Made by a program: the position numbers and the translations under genes. Shown piece by piece: positions 25,197-38,141 of a stretch of 64,000 nucleotides of DNA. The notes beneath the pieces were generated by a model that saw only the letters and a list, made by a program, of their open reading frames with translations, was not told the DNA's origin and ran no database searches. Each line of letters opens with the position of its first letter. Positions within the stretch are counted from its first letter, which is position 1. Origin of the DNA: Heliocidaris erythrogramma (Eukaryota; Echinodermata; Echinoidea; Camarodonta; Echinometridae); NCBI GenBank assembly GCA_025617745.1, contig CM046870.1, forward strand, positions 22,239,501 to 22,303,500, written 5' to 3'.

Positions 25197-25400
25197 GAAG
25201 TCACTTGTGGTGTACCACAGGGGTCTCTTATAAACCCATTACTATTTAAAGCATATCATGCAGCATTTAAAAAGATACATTTTGGCAAGAAAACTTGATG
25301 TTTTTGCAAATATTATTTTGAGAATATGTCGGATGTAAATTTGAGCTACATGATAGATGATATTCTTCTAGTCCCCAATCTTATACAAAATTATAACACT
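25197..25400 (+). pseudogene. Decayed LINE reverse-transcriptase relic
   Basis: Bases 25197-25247 translate as EVTCGVPQGSLINPLLF, the classic non-LTR reverse-transcriptase motif (GVPQGSxLxPLLF). Downstream the frame decays; MIDDILLVPN near 25350 may be a remnant of the next (F/Y)xDD block. No intact ORF remains. It lies in the sense orientation of the window, opposite to RECK. Confidence 0.6.
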
Positions 25401-25683
25401 GATTATGAAATATGCTTTGTCAGAAAGAGAAAAAACTATAAGCAATATAAATGTCAAAATCATTGACATCCGTGATGATTGTAATTCAAGCAGTTCAACC
25501 TATTACAGTGGTGTCTTTCTCTGTTTCTCTGGCAGCGCAGAAGCTAATAAATTTCCGACAGAGACAGAACTACCCAATATTGAGTCCAAATGAGGGACTA
25601 ATTATTTGTCGTCTGCATAATGAAAGATATACTTTAACCATTCTGACAAATGGGAGGGCTCCATTTAGAGGAAGCTGTCTAAT

Positions 25684-25870
25684 GAAGACATCTTCACAAA
25701 ACAATTCTCTCTCTCTCTGCCTTCCTCTCTTCTCTCTCTCTCTGCCTTCCTCTCTTCTCTCTCTCTCTCTGTTGAAGTCAACTTCACAAAACATTTCTTT
25801 TTTTTCTCTCTTTCTCTCTCACTTTGTCTAATGAAGTCATCTTCACATAACAATTTTCTCTCTCTCTGTC
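25684..25870 (+). repeat. Three-unit repeat GAAGTCATCTTCACA + (CT)n
   Basis: Three copies of a GAAG(A/T)CA(T/A)CTTCACA(A/T)AACA motif, near 25684, 25775 and 25831, are each followed by a CT or T-rich microsatellite. Confidence 0.6.
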
Positions 25871-28501
25871 TCATCCTTTCTCTCCGTTGATGAGTCGAAT
25901 GACAGCAGATGATATTTGATGTGTGCAGTCAGGCATATTGACAATAATGAGCCCTAACTCAGACCAGCTTAAAAGGCGAAAAGAAAAAAAAACTGTCCCT
26001 TCTCTTGTACGCTGAATCGCCACAACAAATTAAATAGGTTTGGGTGGAGAGACAATAATCACGTTGACCGACAGCACAAAGCTTTCTTTATAGAAGAATG
26101 GAATGGCCTTCCTGAAAGGTCTATACAGGAGTAAAGAAGCAGGAGAGAGGGAGAGAGAGAGAGAGAAGGATGAGGAGAAAGCATAACAGCTTGGTTGCCT
26201 CTGAGAGATAAGTACACATTGGAGTTTGAGTACTAATGGCTGCTTAATGGAAAGTTGCAGGCCTAAAACAACAAGGTGCTTTATTGTCGGAAGGTGTTAC
26301 GCAATAGCCCGCACTGTCCATACTCTAACCCTGGCCCGTGAATGCAGAGCTGCGTGATGCACTCCGTTAGGAGTCGATCCCTGTATGAAAAGCTCAAGTG
26401 GGCTTCCTTGCTCACAGGCTTTCTCAGGAAAAGACAGAGGACATTGCAAGAGGTGGAACTCGAAGGAAAAAAACGAAGAATTGGAGTAAATTGGTCTGGG
26501 GACCTTCAACACTGCATAGAGTGGCTACTCATTATTGAATATTGACAAGCCCCCTTGGACAATAGCGAGTCTGGTCTGAGGGGGACACAAAAGCACCCCA
26601 AGTCCTTTCATAAGGGGGGGGGGGTGATGTATTGAACCAGGGGTAAGGTGGACAATTGGATCTGGACATTCATTCTTTCCCTTTGCCATTTTCTAGCAAT
26701 CCTTTCCCCCACTTCACCCTATTGAAAAGTAGACCCCTCTACTGACAAATTGGTGGTAAGCAATAAATTTGATTTATTGGCGGTAAGCTGGGGGCTTGGG
26801 ACTCTAACTTGCACAATAGTAGGAGAGAGGGAACAAAACACTGAATCAACTTCTGTATTGATTATGTCTGTTCTTAAAGGTATAATGAGATTAATATAAT
26901 AATGCCTACCAGGGTAGCTATAAGTACATTGATGACAATAAGAGAATGTTCAACAAGTTATTCACGTTCCTTGTGAGCCTTACAATATTCTCCTCAATAT
27001 GTAATACATGAATTGAATTGAACTGAATTTTATTAAACATTATTGATTTACATTGATTTACAATACAATACATGCATACATGTATCATGCCCCCCATCGT
27101 CATGTGAATTTTTTCTTCACAGAATATATTTTTGTATTCTTCAACAGGGATTATTTCATGATTGGCCAAATCTATTTCTAAATTGTCATATCTTTTTTTT
27201 CCTTCAAAGCTTTCTAGAGCAAAATCGCTCTCTGATCATTCACATGTACCTCTTCCACCCCACCCTTTATCTTTTGAAAGGCCCTGCACTAGGTAAATAC
27301 TCTAAAACAGAGTGATCATAATGGGAACATCAAGGTGAATAGGAACAAAAAAAAACGGAGGGTGCTTTAGATAAAATTCATTATCCCTGGAATTATGCAG
27401 ACACTCTCACTATTCACTGTTAAATTCATGATGAATAAAAGAAATAAGAAGGGTCTGCATCATTCCTGGGGGATATGGCAAACTTGTCAATCTTTTCTTT
27501 CCTATGAGTTAACACCCATCTGGCTCAAAGCAGACATAACATATGAAACACATAACTGTAACCCTAGACAAACTCTGCGTCACTTTGCCATAGAAAAAAG
27601 AAACAGAACAACATATAACATTGTCATAACTTATTTTGTACTTTACATTCAACCCATACTTTTGTTCATTTCAGCATGATCACCATTATTTCCCTTGTTC
27701 CATCTGGCAAGCTAGCTTCTTTTCTCCATTTCTAACGACGCAGAATTCCTATTCTCTCTTCTCCTGTGCAAAAGAAGACCTATCATTCCATACAAGCAGA
27801 CATAAAGGAATGTTCTGAAAAGAACATCTGAGGTCACTGGGAACATTAATGTGTCAAGACTGTATTATCCCTGAGGAATAAAGAGGATTAAAAGTACAAG
27901 TACACACAACATGGCTCATATAGAGACGCTAATCCAAATACATGTACATTATTTGGGGATTAACTCATTAATACTTTGATTGGGTTATTTAATCAATGAC
28001 TGCATGAAGCCATATTAGTTACAATCTATGTCATGTCTCTGATAAATTGATGGTGTAATCTATACAGATAAGGTCACACTTCTAGAGCAATACAACAATA
28101 TGAAGGAGAACATGCCCTTTCTAGTTCTACTTTTTAATTTTCAAGAACGGAATGAAAATCCGGCATTTAATCTAGCTTCATGACCTACAAAATCACAAGA
28201 AAATATACCTCAAACGGCCTGGTTAAATGCAATCTTAATAATTGAACAGATTGTAGACCCTTCTAATTTTTTGGTCACATTTATGTGCTTTCATATAACA
28301 AACTTTAAGGGCTGTGAATCATAATCTCTTAAAGTGTGAGACTTATTCCTTTGATGTGGTCCTATACTAAAAATGCAAACTGAAGTTTAATTCACGTATC
28401 CTGAGCACACGTTTGGAATATATCTAAAGAACTGTCACTTGATTTTTATCATACTGAATGCAGAACGGTGCTAGTCGATGTGTAACATAATGTAAAACCA
28501 G

Positions 28502-28560
28502 AAACTTTCGTGACATAAAACTTTCGCAACATAAAACTTTCGCGACATAAAACTTTCATG
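28502..28560 (+). repeat. 16-bp tandem, AAACTTTCGCGACATA
   Basis: CTTTC recurs at 28505, 28521, 28537 and 28553, exactly 16 bp apart. Isolated copies of the CG-containing core AAACTTTCG occur to 28700, in both orientations. Confidence 0.8.
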
Positions 28561-28888
28561 AATTGTTAATGACAGCCAACTTTGCAGCAAGAAACTTTCG
28601 CAAATTACGATAATTTTATGTTGTTTCAATTATGATTTGACTATTTCGCGGCATGAAACTTTCGTGAATCTCGACCACTCGCAAAAGTTTCATGCACGTG
28701 AAAATTTCTCGTTTCACAGTAGGCTCCATAAAATATTTACAGAATATGTAATACAATTTCAGAACATAGCTGAGATTCCCAATCTCATTACAGTCAAAAG
28801 ATATCAGCTAAAGGACTGTAAAGCTAATTATTCCAATATATCCTAAAGATTTGATGCAGTCTCTTCAGAACCTTGTTATAGCTACAAA

Positions 28889-28946
28889 TCATCTGTTGAG
28901 AGCCAGAAGGGCTCTAACATGCCTTTGCAGCTCTCAGCAGACGATA
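28889..28946 (+). repeat. GAGAGCC hairpin element, copy 5 (short loop)
   Basis: CATCTGTTGAGAGCCAGAAG begins the left arm; the right arm is GCAGCTCTCAGCAGACGATA. The loop is shorter than in other copies. Confidence 0.7.
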
Positions 28947-29218
28947 TATTCCTTAGAATTAGAAACTACATCAATAACAAACTGCATACGTGATTTCATT
29001 CCCTCTGAAGCCAGGACAAACTGGGGGCAACTTATGTCAACAAAAATTTGAATTGTTAACTTTCGTTTGAGTATTATTGTTATTTCTTCTCCATCACATC
29101 CTGTGTGGAACTTTGTTTTCTCTCTTTTCTCCTGAGTGCCATTCTTTTTAGAAGAGAAAGAAATTCAACCACAGGTTCTTTTCTTTTGAGGTTTGTTAGG
29201 GTCCTTGGACATTGGTTT

Positions 29219-29500
29219 TCAAGTAGCTTGAGAACCACCACACTGAAGGTATAGCAATACCTCAGCACAGTAGCAGTAAACTTTCCTCACACCTCCAAAC
29301 AAAACGGTGAAACCAACAAAAAACAAGCCTTCGCACAGGCTGATGTTATTCCAAGCTGAACAGTGATCAATCGCGGCTGAGTGGCACAAAGGGTCCCGCG
29401 ACGGCTTCGCGAGCAAGTCTCTCCTCGGGGCTGCGTTCCGACAAAACTCCTCGATGTTAACGCCTCCGTGCCTCCCGATTGTTCGTCTTTTCACCGCCAT
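29219..29500 (-). other. CpG-richer ORF in intron 2, possible alternative first exon
   Basis: A 93-codon ORF on the minus strand starts ATGGCGG with A at -3 (GACAATGG) and begins MAVKRRTIGRHGGVNIEEF. Its first two thirds have many CpG and G/C third positions, unlike the surrounding intron. Weak donors (GGAG|GTGTGAGG, GCTGAG|GTATTG) lie in the 3' part. I do not recognise the protein, and its phase does not fit the RECK chain. It could be a small unrelated exon, a regulatory island or chance. Confidence 0.2.
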
Positions 29501-32124
29501 TGTCTCCCGTGTACCTCCTCCGCTGTGTAAGGGGGTCAGTCACGTGGAAAACTATTCATGTCATAATTTTGATCTTGCACCAGGCGTTACAACGCATTTT
29601 CCACAAAAGCAGGCCCCATAATAGCAGTTTCCATACCACTCCTAATTCTTTCTTCTTTTCTGTTTTTTTTCTTTTGCTTACAGAACATGGGAGGGAAAAT
29701 AATGTTCTGGCTGGGTACATGCTAAATTGCCTGCATTTATAGTGATTGACATTGTGGGTTCATTATGAACTGCAGGAAGTAAGAAGGCAGAGTGTGACAA
29801 GCTATCAAACATTGGGAAAGGTAACTAGTAGTGGGATCAGGCAAGTCCACATCTGGGACTAGGAGAAACTATATGGAAGTGCTTTGAAATGAAAGGCCTA
29901 CAGAAACATCATCTAAGCTAAAAGGCTAAAGAGTGATAGATTTCTAAAAAAAAAAACTGCTGGATCCAACACTACAAACGTTGCATAGAGCATTAGAAAA
30001 AAAATACCATTTTTAAAATGCTGTAAATTCTGTAATTTTAAAAGGCAATTTCAATTTCATTTTGAGAGTGCAGCGTAGTAACCTTGTAGATCAGTTCAAG
30101 CATGCTCAAGGAGGACAATGTAGGTATGATGCATGGCAAGTTGAAGATTTTGCAGTCAATATGCTGTCATAGCTTTAAAAAGTTACTTGGTAAAAACCTA
30201 ATCAATCTTGATAAATTAGTCAATAAATATTATGTGTCATTACAACAATTACCGTTTATGAAAAAAAGAGTATTTGCATTCATATATTATCAATCTCTAA
30301 AAACTAAGGAGTTCTCACAGAACTATGAATACTGAAGCTAGGCTAATAATAAGAAAGCCAGGCTAATAATAAGAAAGCCAGGATATCACCAAGTTTGCAG
30401 GCACAAACCCTGGTCAGTCAGAAAAGGAGGGTCTGCACTGTAAGACTACCATAGGCCCTGTACTATAGCTGCTCCTGATTTTGATATGGCCAGTAGGTAG
30501 CTTGGTTAGGCTTCTCTCAAGACACAATGATTTTCTGATAAAGTGTCAAATTAGGGTCTGCGCTTGCAGACTAGATATCACCTACCCCTACCCTGCCATC
30601 ACGTTATTTCCGTCTTCCATCGCCCCAAACAAATCAGTACAAGTCTTTACATTTGACATGTACCAGATGGCACAATCGGTCCCCTTCTCCACTGAATAGT
30701 CCTCTCCCGTCACATACATACAGGATATTAATTAAGTGAAACCATCAGTGTTATTGTTTACTACAGATTCAGTTTAATTGAGCAGAACTCCCTAATGTAG
30801 GGTGGAGGTTGAAGAGAGTAAAAGCATCCCGACTGTACTTGTATGTGCTAGCCAGTTCATGTCACTCACACCATGAGATAACGAACAGGACATACATTTC
30901 TGTGCGTCATGCCCGTCGTTTATGACAAAAGAAAAGTAATGAATCAATAAACAATTACACGCAGAGATAAGTGTACTTTCATTTTCATACTCAACACTAA
31001 TTTAGAATTGCTGGCAGTACATAGTGTGACCTGTCAGACCCTACAGAGAATTGAAAAAAAAAAAACTTTTCTAACTCTAAGTAAGATATGAAGCATTAAA
31101 CAGATTAAATACAATTGTAATTGGATTTAAATTGATTCAAATTTGAGGGAACTGACAAATAAAATGAAAATTCACATTTTCTCTGCATTCAAATCCTCTG
31201 TATCAAATCCTAATAAGAACAAGGCAGCCCATTTCTAACCCTGTGACGATTTCCTATCAGATGTCGTCATCTCTGCCTTGTGCAATTTGGGAGAGATCCT
31301 AACGACGAACTAACAAGCCGTGCATACATTCCATCCGACGACAAAAAATATCCTACGGTACACAGCCTACGGGCATGCCTCAAACATGCCACAAGTTTCG
31401 CCGATCGTCATCGTTGGGGCTAAAAATCATCCTATCTATTCAGTGACAACGGCCTTGACGTAGTCGTCTCATTTTCACCGCTTTCGTTTTCCTCCTTTTT
31501 AAATTCGACAAGGAAAAAAAGGAAGTCCTGATATACAAGACACCTCAGTGCAGACAATATGGACAGTTCACTTGTACTTTGCGTCAAACTTTTATTGATT
31601 TATCACACAATGCCTAGGCACTGATAATCAGCAAAACACACCCTCCCAAAACTGCTCTCTAATATTCCGCCAAACGGTGCCTTGAAATTTCTTCCTCTTT
31701 AAATACAGAGCTCCTGCTCTTCCTCCTCCTACTCCTCCTACTCATGACTTCAATTTTTGATTCATAAAAAATAATGAGTTCTAGCAGTCAAAGTATTATA
31801 TACAGATAACTAAAACTTTGTTTGCATCAAATGTTTGCAATTCGTAAAGAAAGGACATTTACACAAGACATGGGCAACTAGAATGGTTAAGCTGATCAAA
31901 ATTACAAGTTTTAGCAAATAAAACATTCCTGTATTCTAATAAAACTTTTAGTGAGCAAATGATCAGCCTCCGTGCACATGCTGACCTAACCCAGTTCAGC
32001 TGCACAGTCAAAATGTGTAAAACGAAAACACAGAAATCAAGGACATTTGTACTGGGTCATGTGAAGCTCAAGGATTGGATGAAATTTATCCCATGTGACA
32101 TATTTCAATAATCCAATCCATAAT

Positions 32125-32200
32125 TTGTCTTTTGAGGGCTAGAAGGGCATTAACTCTACCTTAAATGATAGAGATACCTTTTCAGGCTCTGGGCAGAAAA
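32125..32200 (+). repeat. GAGAGCC hairpin element, copy 6
   Basis: TTTTGAGGGCTAGAAGGGCA is followed by TTAACTCTACC and a right arm TACCTTTTCAGGCTCTGGGC. Confidence 0.6.
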
Positions 32201-32296
32201 TATCACAATAAGAAATGATTTGCTACTGTATCTGTCTGGCACATGTTGTTCTATTAAGAAAAGAGATTCAGCCGTCTCTGAATCCCTCATAAAATT

Positions 32297-32369
32297 GCCT
32301 GTTGAGCATGCCAGGAGGGCATTAAATCAGAGAGGTGTTTAACATCCTTGTTACTCTCAACAGATGACA
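32297..32369 (+). repeat. GAGAGCC hairpin element, copy 7
   Basis: The left arm GTTGAGCATGCCAGGAGGGC and the right arm AACATCCTTGTTACTCTCAA with ACAGATGA beyond it match the family. It lies about 100 bp from copy 6 in the same orientation. Confidence 0.6.
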
Positions 32370-34074
32370 ACTCAGCTTTACAAAAGCACCATTTTATTTT
32401 TTAAAGGTCTATTTGCTTCTAATACGCTGTGTGGCAGTGCATAGCTTCACATACCCTCATCTTGCAATTTTCAGTTATAACTAACAAATGTAAGAAGTGG
32501 GGATTCCAAAATCCAGCCTCTCTGCAATTGAAAATGTCGTATTAAAGTAACTGCATCAAAAACATGATGTACAACTAAATCCCTCTTTATAACAAAGAAA
32601 AATCTTGTCATGCCACCTTCAAAAGATCCCTGTAATATCAAGGAGTTAACTCCTAGGTAATATCACATGAGCTAACTCATTCAAGGTTTTTTTGTATTGT
32701 TTCTTTGCAAATCTTGGATTTTTTTTATTTTTTAGCACCCTTAAATATCTTATATTATCATTTATCATTATTATTTATATTATATTCAACTTTAATACAC
32801 AATATCTACCTTTTCTAGCAGGGTATACATCACTCTGATATACATAAACCTAAATTTACATGCAATCAGGGTGAGATAAACGCATGCTCTGTATCACAAT
32901 GTCAAATGGGATGGAAGAAGGAGCAAAGAAAAGCCAGTTAACATCAAAGTAAAAAAAAGAAATCAAAGGAAAAATGCATAGGTGTCAATTAAAATCCTCA
33001 AAGTATTTTGCAGCCTGGGGGCACAAGAACTAACCATACTCCTTGGAGTACTCAAAGCACCAAGTTTCTATTTTCTCTCCGCTTTTGTTGCCCCACAACG
33101 CCACAAATCGGTCCTTTTCTTGGTTCTTGGCTATTTTCCTCTAGCCGTTTCTTTTGATTTCTTCTCCCCTTCGTTCTTGCTTTATAACGTGAAAAGTAGA
33201 ATAAACAATCCACTCACTGTGTAGAAGTTCATGGATAGTGCAACATTTTTAGACCTTTTTTTTTAAACCGCCTGTTCTTTAGATTCTTTCTCCCCTCTCG
33301 CTCTCTCTCTCCTCTCCTTTCATCTCTCTCTTTCTTTCTCTCTCTGGTATTAACAATAGCGGAAAATTAATTCATAACTTGAACTGCCTTTGGAAATTGG
33401 ATATTAGAAAGTCTTGAGACATGGTATTCCCTTTCCTTCAGCCTGGCTCTCAGCTCAAAGCTCCAAGTTTTGACATGACTGTTGGTAACTGCTCCCCTAT
33501 GGTTTAAGGCCGGTGGAGCTTGCGCTTTTACTCCCTCAAGGGAAACTAGACAAACTTACCCGGTAATGGTTGTTAAATTAGCGGCAACGGGTCTTTCATT
33601 TGGTGAATGACTATGGACTGTTTTGGTTGTTATGTCCCAAGAAATCACTACTGTGGCAAATTTCTCAGCCATGTCGCAAGCCTGAAGAATCTAAAAAGGT
33701 ACAGTTTGGTTTCAATATTTCTTTCATCTCTCAAGAGTTGTTTTTTCCCCAGCTACTTTCCAGCCAAGCAGTGACTAGATGGAGAATTTGCTGTGATCAT
33801 GAATATGGTTCATGATAGCAATCATTTTTAGGGGAAGAAATGAATATTTCATTGGTTTTGGCAGTGGGTAGGCTAATAGACTGGTTTCATTTTTAGTGAG
33901 AATGTGGTTGTACCATGCAGGGGGTTGTACAACATCTATGTTACATATTTTCCCAAGGGATTAGACTTTGTAACGTTTGGATTAACCTGTTCTAATGAAT
34001 AGTCAAATCACATTTATGAAGCAGAATATTAATCCCCTAATTCATATTTTGACTCTCAATAAGGCTAATATTTT

Positions 34075-34150
34075 CCGTTTGGAGCCAGAAGGGCGTTAAC
34101 TCATATACTTTAACACAGAGGTTAACGTCCTTTTGGCTCTCAACAGACGA
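34075..34150 (+). repeat. GAGAGCC hairpin element, copy 8 (best preserved)
   Basis: The left arm GGAGCCAGAAGGGCGTTAAC pairs with the right arm GTTAACGTCCTTTTGGCTCT, which continues CAACAGACGA. The loop is TCATATACTTTAACACAGAG. This copy shows the uninterrupted GCGTTAACTCATA site into which a MITE is inserted in copy 12. Confidence 0.8.
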
Positions 34151-34289
34151 TATGCTAAAGGTAAATGCAAGCATGAATACTTATTTTGCCACTTCTCCAC
34201 TTTCGCATGTCTGCAAAAAAACTGAAGTCGGCTGTTGTAACTCTTTAGCTCTTAATCTAGGAAATATTGCAGTAGTCATGACGACATCT

Positions 34290-34362
34290 ATAGAGAGTCA
34301 TAAGGAACTTAACTTTGTGTTAAATGATATGAGTCTATGCCCTTCAAGCGCTCAACAGACGA
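34290..34362 (+). repeat. GAGAGCC hairpin element, copy 9 (degenerate)
   Basis: AGAGAGTCATAAGGAACTTA begins the left half; ATGCCCTTCAAGCGCTCAAC and ACAGACGATG end it. It is about 140 bp from copy 8. Confidence 0.5.
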
Positions 34363-37300
34363 TGAAATATCGAAGACCAAACCTTGAAAGACAAACATGT
34401 CAACTTCTTCCACCACATTACCAGCCAGGAAGAAGCTTAGAACATACAAAATGGACCCCACAATATCCCGATAACATATGCCGCTTCCAATTACGCACCA
34501 CCCCTCTGCCCCCTTGCAGCGATGATTTGTCAAGCCCTTCTTTGAAATCCCCCGCCTCAAAATTAAACTTGACCCGTTCGGGCATTGAATGCCTCCGTTT
34601 TGTGTACTTTATCGGTCGGAGCAATGACCCCGCAGTTTGCCCCATCGCAGGGAACCAACAACCTACTCTTGTTTGGAGCAAAAAGCATTCTTCAAATTCT
34701 TGCCTTCAACAAGCAAAGGTTTTGAGCATTTCCCCCTCATTTTTCCTGCAATGGTTGATTGTGTTTTTTCAATGTGGGGTAAAAGCCTGAAACATGTCAG
34801 GCTAAGTGATGGTTGCTGTCACTTTGGGCCTTTGCCTTGAAAGTTTGAAAACTCATAGAGTTTTGTTGTTCTCAGAAGTTCCTAAAGATTTTCATGCAAA
34901 ACTTTTAAAAGAGTACCATTATGAACTCACACCACATGCCTTACACCTTAGTGAAAGTGTACCAATCACCGAAAAAAATACTTTGTGTACACATAGAAAG
35001 TATAAAATGAACCTCAATTAACTTTATCTGGCATTCTATAGGTCAACAGTTAAGGAGTATAACGGAAATAAAAGATAACATGAAGGTGCGCGCATGGAAC
35101 CGATCTCCGAGTTGGGTATGGCGAGCGCATACAGGTGCGTCAAGTAGTCTACTCCCAAGTCGCTTTTATGCTTGTAAAGAGTGCAATTAAACATGCAATA
35201 TCTCTTTACAGAAGTAATATCTGAAGCCCATATTGTGAATATAGTATAACGACATGGAACCTTTAACATACATGTACAGAGCAAAATATTTTTTGTGATT
35301 GGTATACCCTTTCACTGTCATGGTCAAAGACCTCTCACTGGTTAACAAGGAGGTCCCCCCCCCCCCCCAACCCTATTTCCAATTCACTCTCACTACCATC
35401 AAGGTAATACCAGGAAATGTAGTTCCCTAGTAATACTTTAGGCAAGGGTTATAAGCATTAATAATACTCTCAGGACACTGGACTGAATATCTGAGTCACA
35501 AGCAGATTCTGCTTTACAACAATTTCAGGAATTAAACAAACTTTTATGTGGGATGTATATTCTGTAAAGGATACTTTAGTCGTTAAGACTCAAGAGTGAG
35601 AGGTACATGTACATCATTTCTATTTTCTCTTCCTAAAACTCTGAGTAATATCTGAAATATGTAAAATGGTCAACAGTTTTAGAAAACAAAACTGACTGAT
35701 GTCTTCCTGGGCAATGCATGTTGAACTTAATGAACAGTCGTGCTTTCAGAGAGCATGAAGTCACATGCTTCCAGACAAGGCCTGATCCATCATGACATGA
35801 TGTAAATGGTATTTGTCATTTTAGCAGACATCACAGCTTGATCGTCATGACAACCCACCGCCCGCTCCCACCTTCGCATCTTCATGATGGAACTAATTTA
35901 GAGCTCACAAAGGTAGAACCTGCTCCTGCTTCTAGTAGGATGGAAGTGGCATCCAGGCTGGCCGAATAAGATATTGGTGAGCCTGATTTTCAGATCAAAT
36001 TTCAGATATTCAACAACAAAAATTTCCTTCTTGTATCAAATGAATACAAAATCAATGTTTACTGTTACATATTACAGAGGAAGGAGGCGCGATTCCCTAA
36101 AACACAAGGCTTGTGAAGAGATGGCAATAACAAGACAAGGAAAACATGCATTACATTAAATTTCACGAGGGTCCACAATGGAAGTTTGGGGGGCATGGCT
36201 GTACAGAACCCTGTTAGTACCGAGCCTCATAAAGAAATAAACTTTAAAAGGATATAAAAAACAGAGATGAATTGAAAAAAGAGAATTGTGAGAGAGAGAG
36301 AAAAAAAATTAGTAAGACAAAGAGAGAAAGAAAGAAAATAAAGGGATTTAATAAAGAGAGAAATTAGAAAAATTGAGATGAACAAGAAGGTAACATTGAC
36401 AGAAAGAACAAAGAGGGGTGAATGCATCAGATAAGGGTAAAAAAACCCTCAAAATCAAATCTTTTACAAGAGGAGCAAGACAGAGACAGGGAGAAAGAGA
36501 AGGAGAGAGAATAAATATGAGTGATGAGATAGAGAACCGGAGAAAAATGGAGGACAAAATCCCACACAGAAAATAAAACAAACAGTGCTTAAACAAACAA
36601 ACCAGCGCATGGCATCTACTGATAGATTAAGCACTGCAGCGAGCTTTGATAAATTAATACATTTATGGATGATTAATGGGGTTCAAACCCGACAAATTAT
36701 GTCCTTCCTTTTTGTCGCACTCTGGGAAGGAATGTCCTATCATGAATGACTTGCTCTATCATTATGGATGGGTAAAGAATTCATCGCACTGCGGCATAAA
36801 TGTAGAAGGAAGTTCGAAAGCCTCTGAACGATTAAGGTCACATGCACTTTTCGATCTTCACAACAGCACATTCTGCATGTGCGAGTATTGTGCATTGACT
36901 CCATCGAGGTTATTTATTCATTCACGCCAGATATTGACAAATATTTGGGATAGAAATAATGACACATGTACATAATACACTGTAGACATGCTGATATTTT
37001 TTGCAGATGCCTTGTTATTTGGTATTTACTTTAACTGTAAAAAATTAATGTACCATTAATTCTATTTGGCCATAAATAATAAAGTAGGATACATTCTTGT
37101 TCAAACAGTCCTACATAAGGTATAAATATGTATCATACATAAATAACTGATAATATAATGTACTTTAAACCTGTACATTTCATTTGACTTGTTGTGATAG
37201 TAAATGTCAATTACTCGCCCCTACTGTGGGGTGCCATACTTTCCTGTCATGTATAATTTCCCTATCTATTTTTAGACCTACTTCACATTTTACAAATAAG

Positions 37301-38051
37301 CTGAACTTTAAAACATATGACTTCAGGATTTGCACATTGTGATGGTGAGAATTCCTATAATTGATTTTTATTTTTTTATGTACTTTTTGTTTTCTTTGTT
37401 TGTTTGTCTCACCGGAGCTTATTTGGAGAATTTAATTTTTTTACTGCTTCTGCACGACTATAGGCATCACCCTTGCATCAGAACGAAGGAATGCTTGTTT
37501 TCCTTGTTCTATCAGAACCAAACAAAAGTCTAAACTCCATTCATTTCTCTAGCTTCAAATGCCACAAAGTTCATATGCACGCAGGCAGACAGACGCACCA
37601 CTTGATCTTGATTTATGACTAGCACATTCTCTACTCTGTGGCCAATCAATAAGCAATTGTCAGATAGAGGCATTTGATGATGATTCCCGGACAGAAAAAA
37701 AACCTGGCGTGCCTATTCTCTCCATCCAACCCCAATCCCAGGGTCCCACGGCAGAGTTTGTCTCTCTCTGAGGGATCATTCAAGAATGTTAGTTGTCATG
37801 TGATGTTGAGCTTGATATCAGTCATGTGACTGCAATGATTGGACTAAAGAGGCAACTGCAGGGATACAGGATAGGTGCATCCATCCTATCAACATTTCTA
37901 AAACGCAGGCTAATTAATGGAGACAGGTCTTAAGAGTATAAGGAGGTTACCTCTTTTGTTTTGTGAAAAATAGTTGGCTTTTTCATTTTTCTTGATGTCC
38001 AACATGGGCCTCATCCCAAAAGCTGATAAATCTATACAATCAATTGGGGTA

Positions 38052-38141
38052 GCATTCTGATCAGAATGCATTCAATTGGAAATAGCATTCTGATAAGAAT
38101 GCCATCAATTGGAGATACATGTAGCATTCAGATCAGAATGC
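38052..38141 (+). repeat. Three palindromic units of GCATTCTGATCAGAATGC
   Basis: A perfect 18-bp palindrome at 38052-38069 is followed by near-copies at 38085 (one change) and 38124 (one change), separated by ATCAATTGGA-type linkers. Confidence 0.7.

Noticed and set aside
33560..33681. Minus-strand open exon with good acceptor and GTAAGT donor (reads ...FATVVISWDITTK...), resembling an extracellular beta-sandwich or HYR-type stretch
   Set aside because: Phase 0 to 2 breaks the RECK chain, which is continuous without it; the resemblance is weak. Could only be a cassette exon if RNA data show it.
37413..37471. Minus-strand pseudo-exon with GTGAGA donor (GDAYSRAEAVKKLNSPNKLR)
   Set aside because: Phases 0 to 2 do not fit between exons 2 and 3, no homology to RECK, and such open 59-nt stretches are expected by chance.
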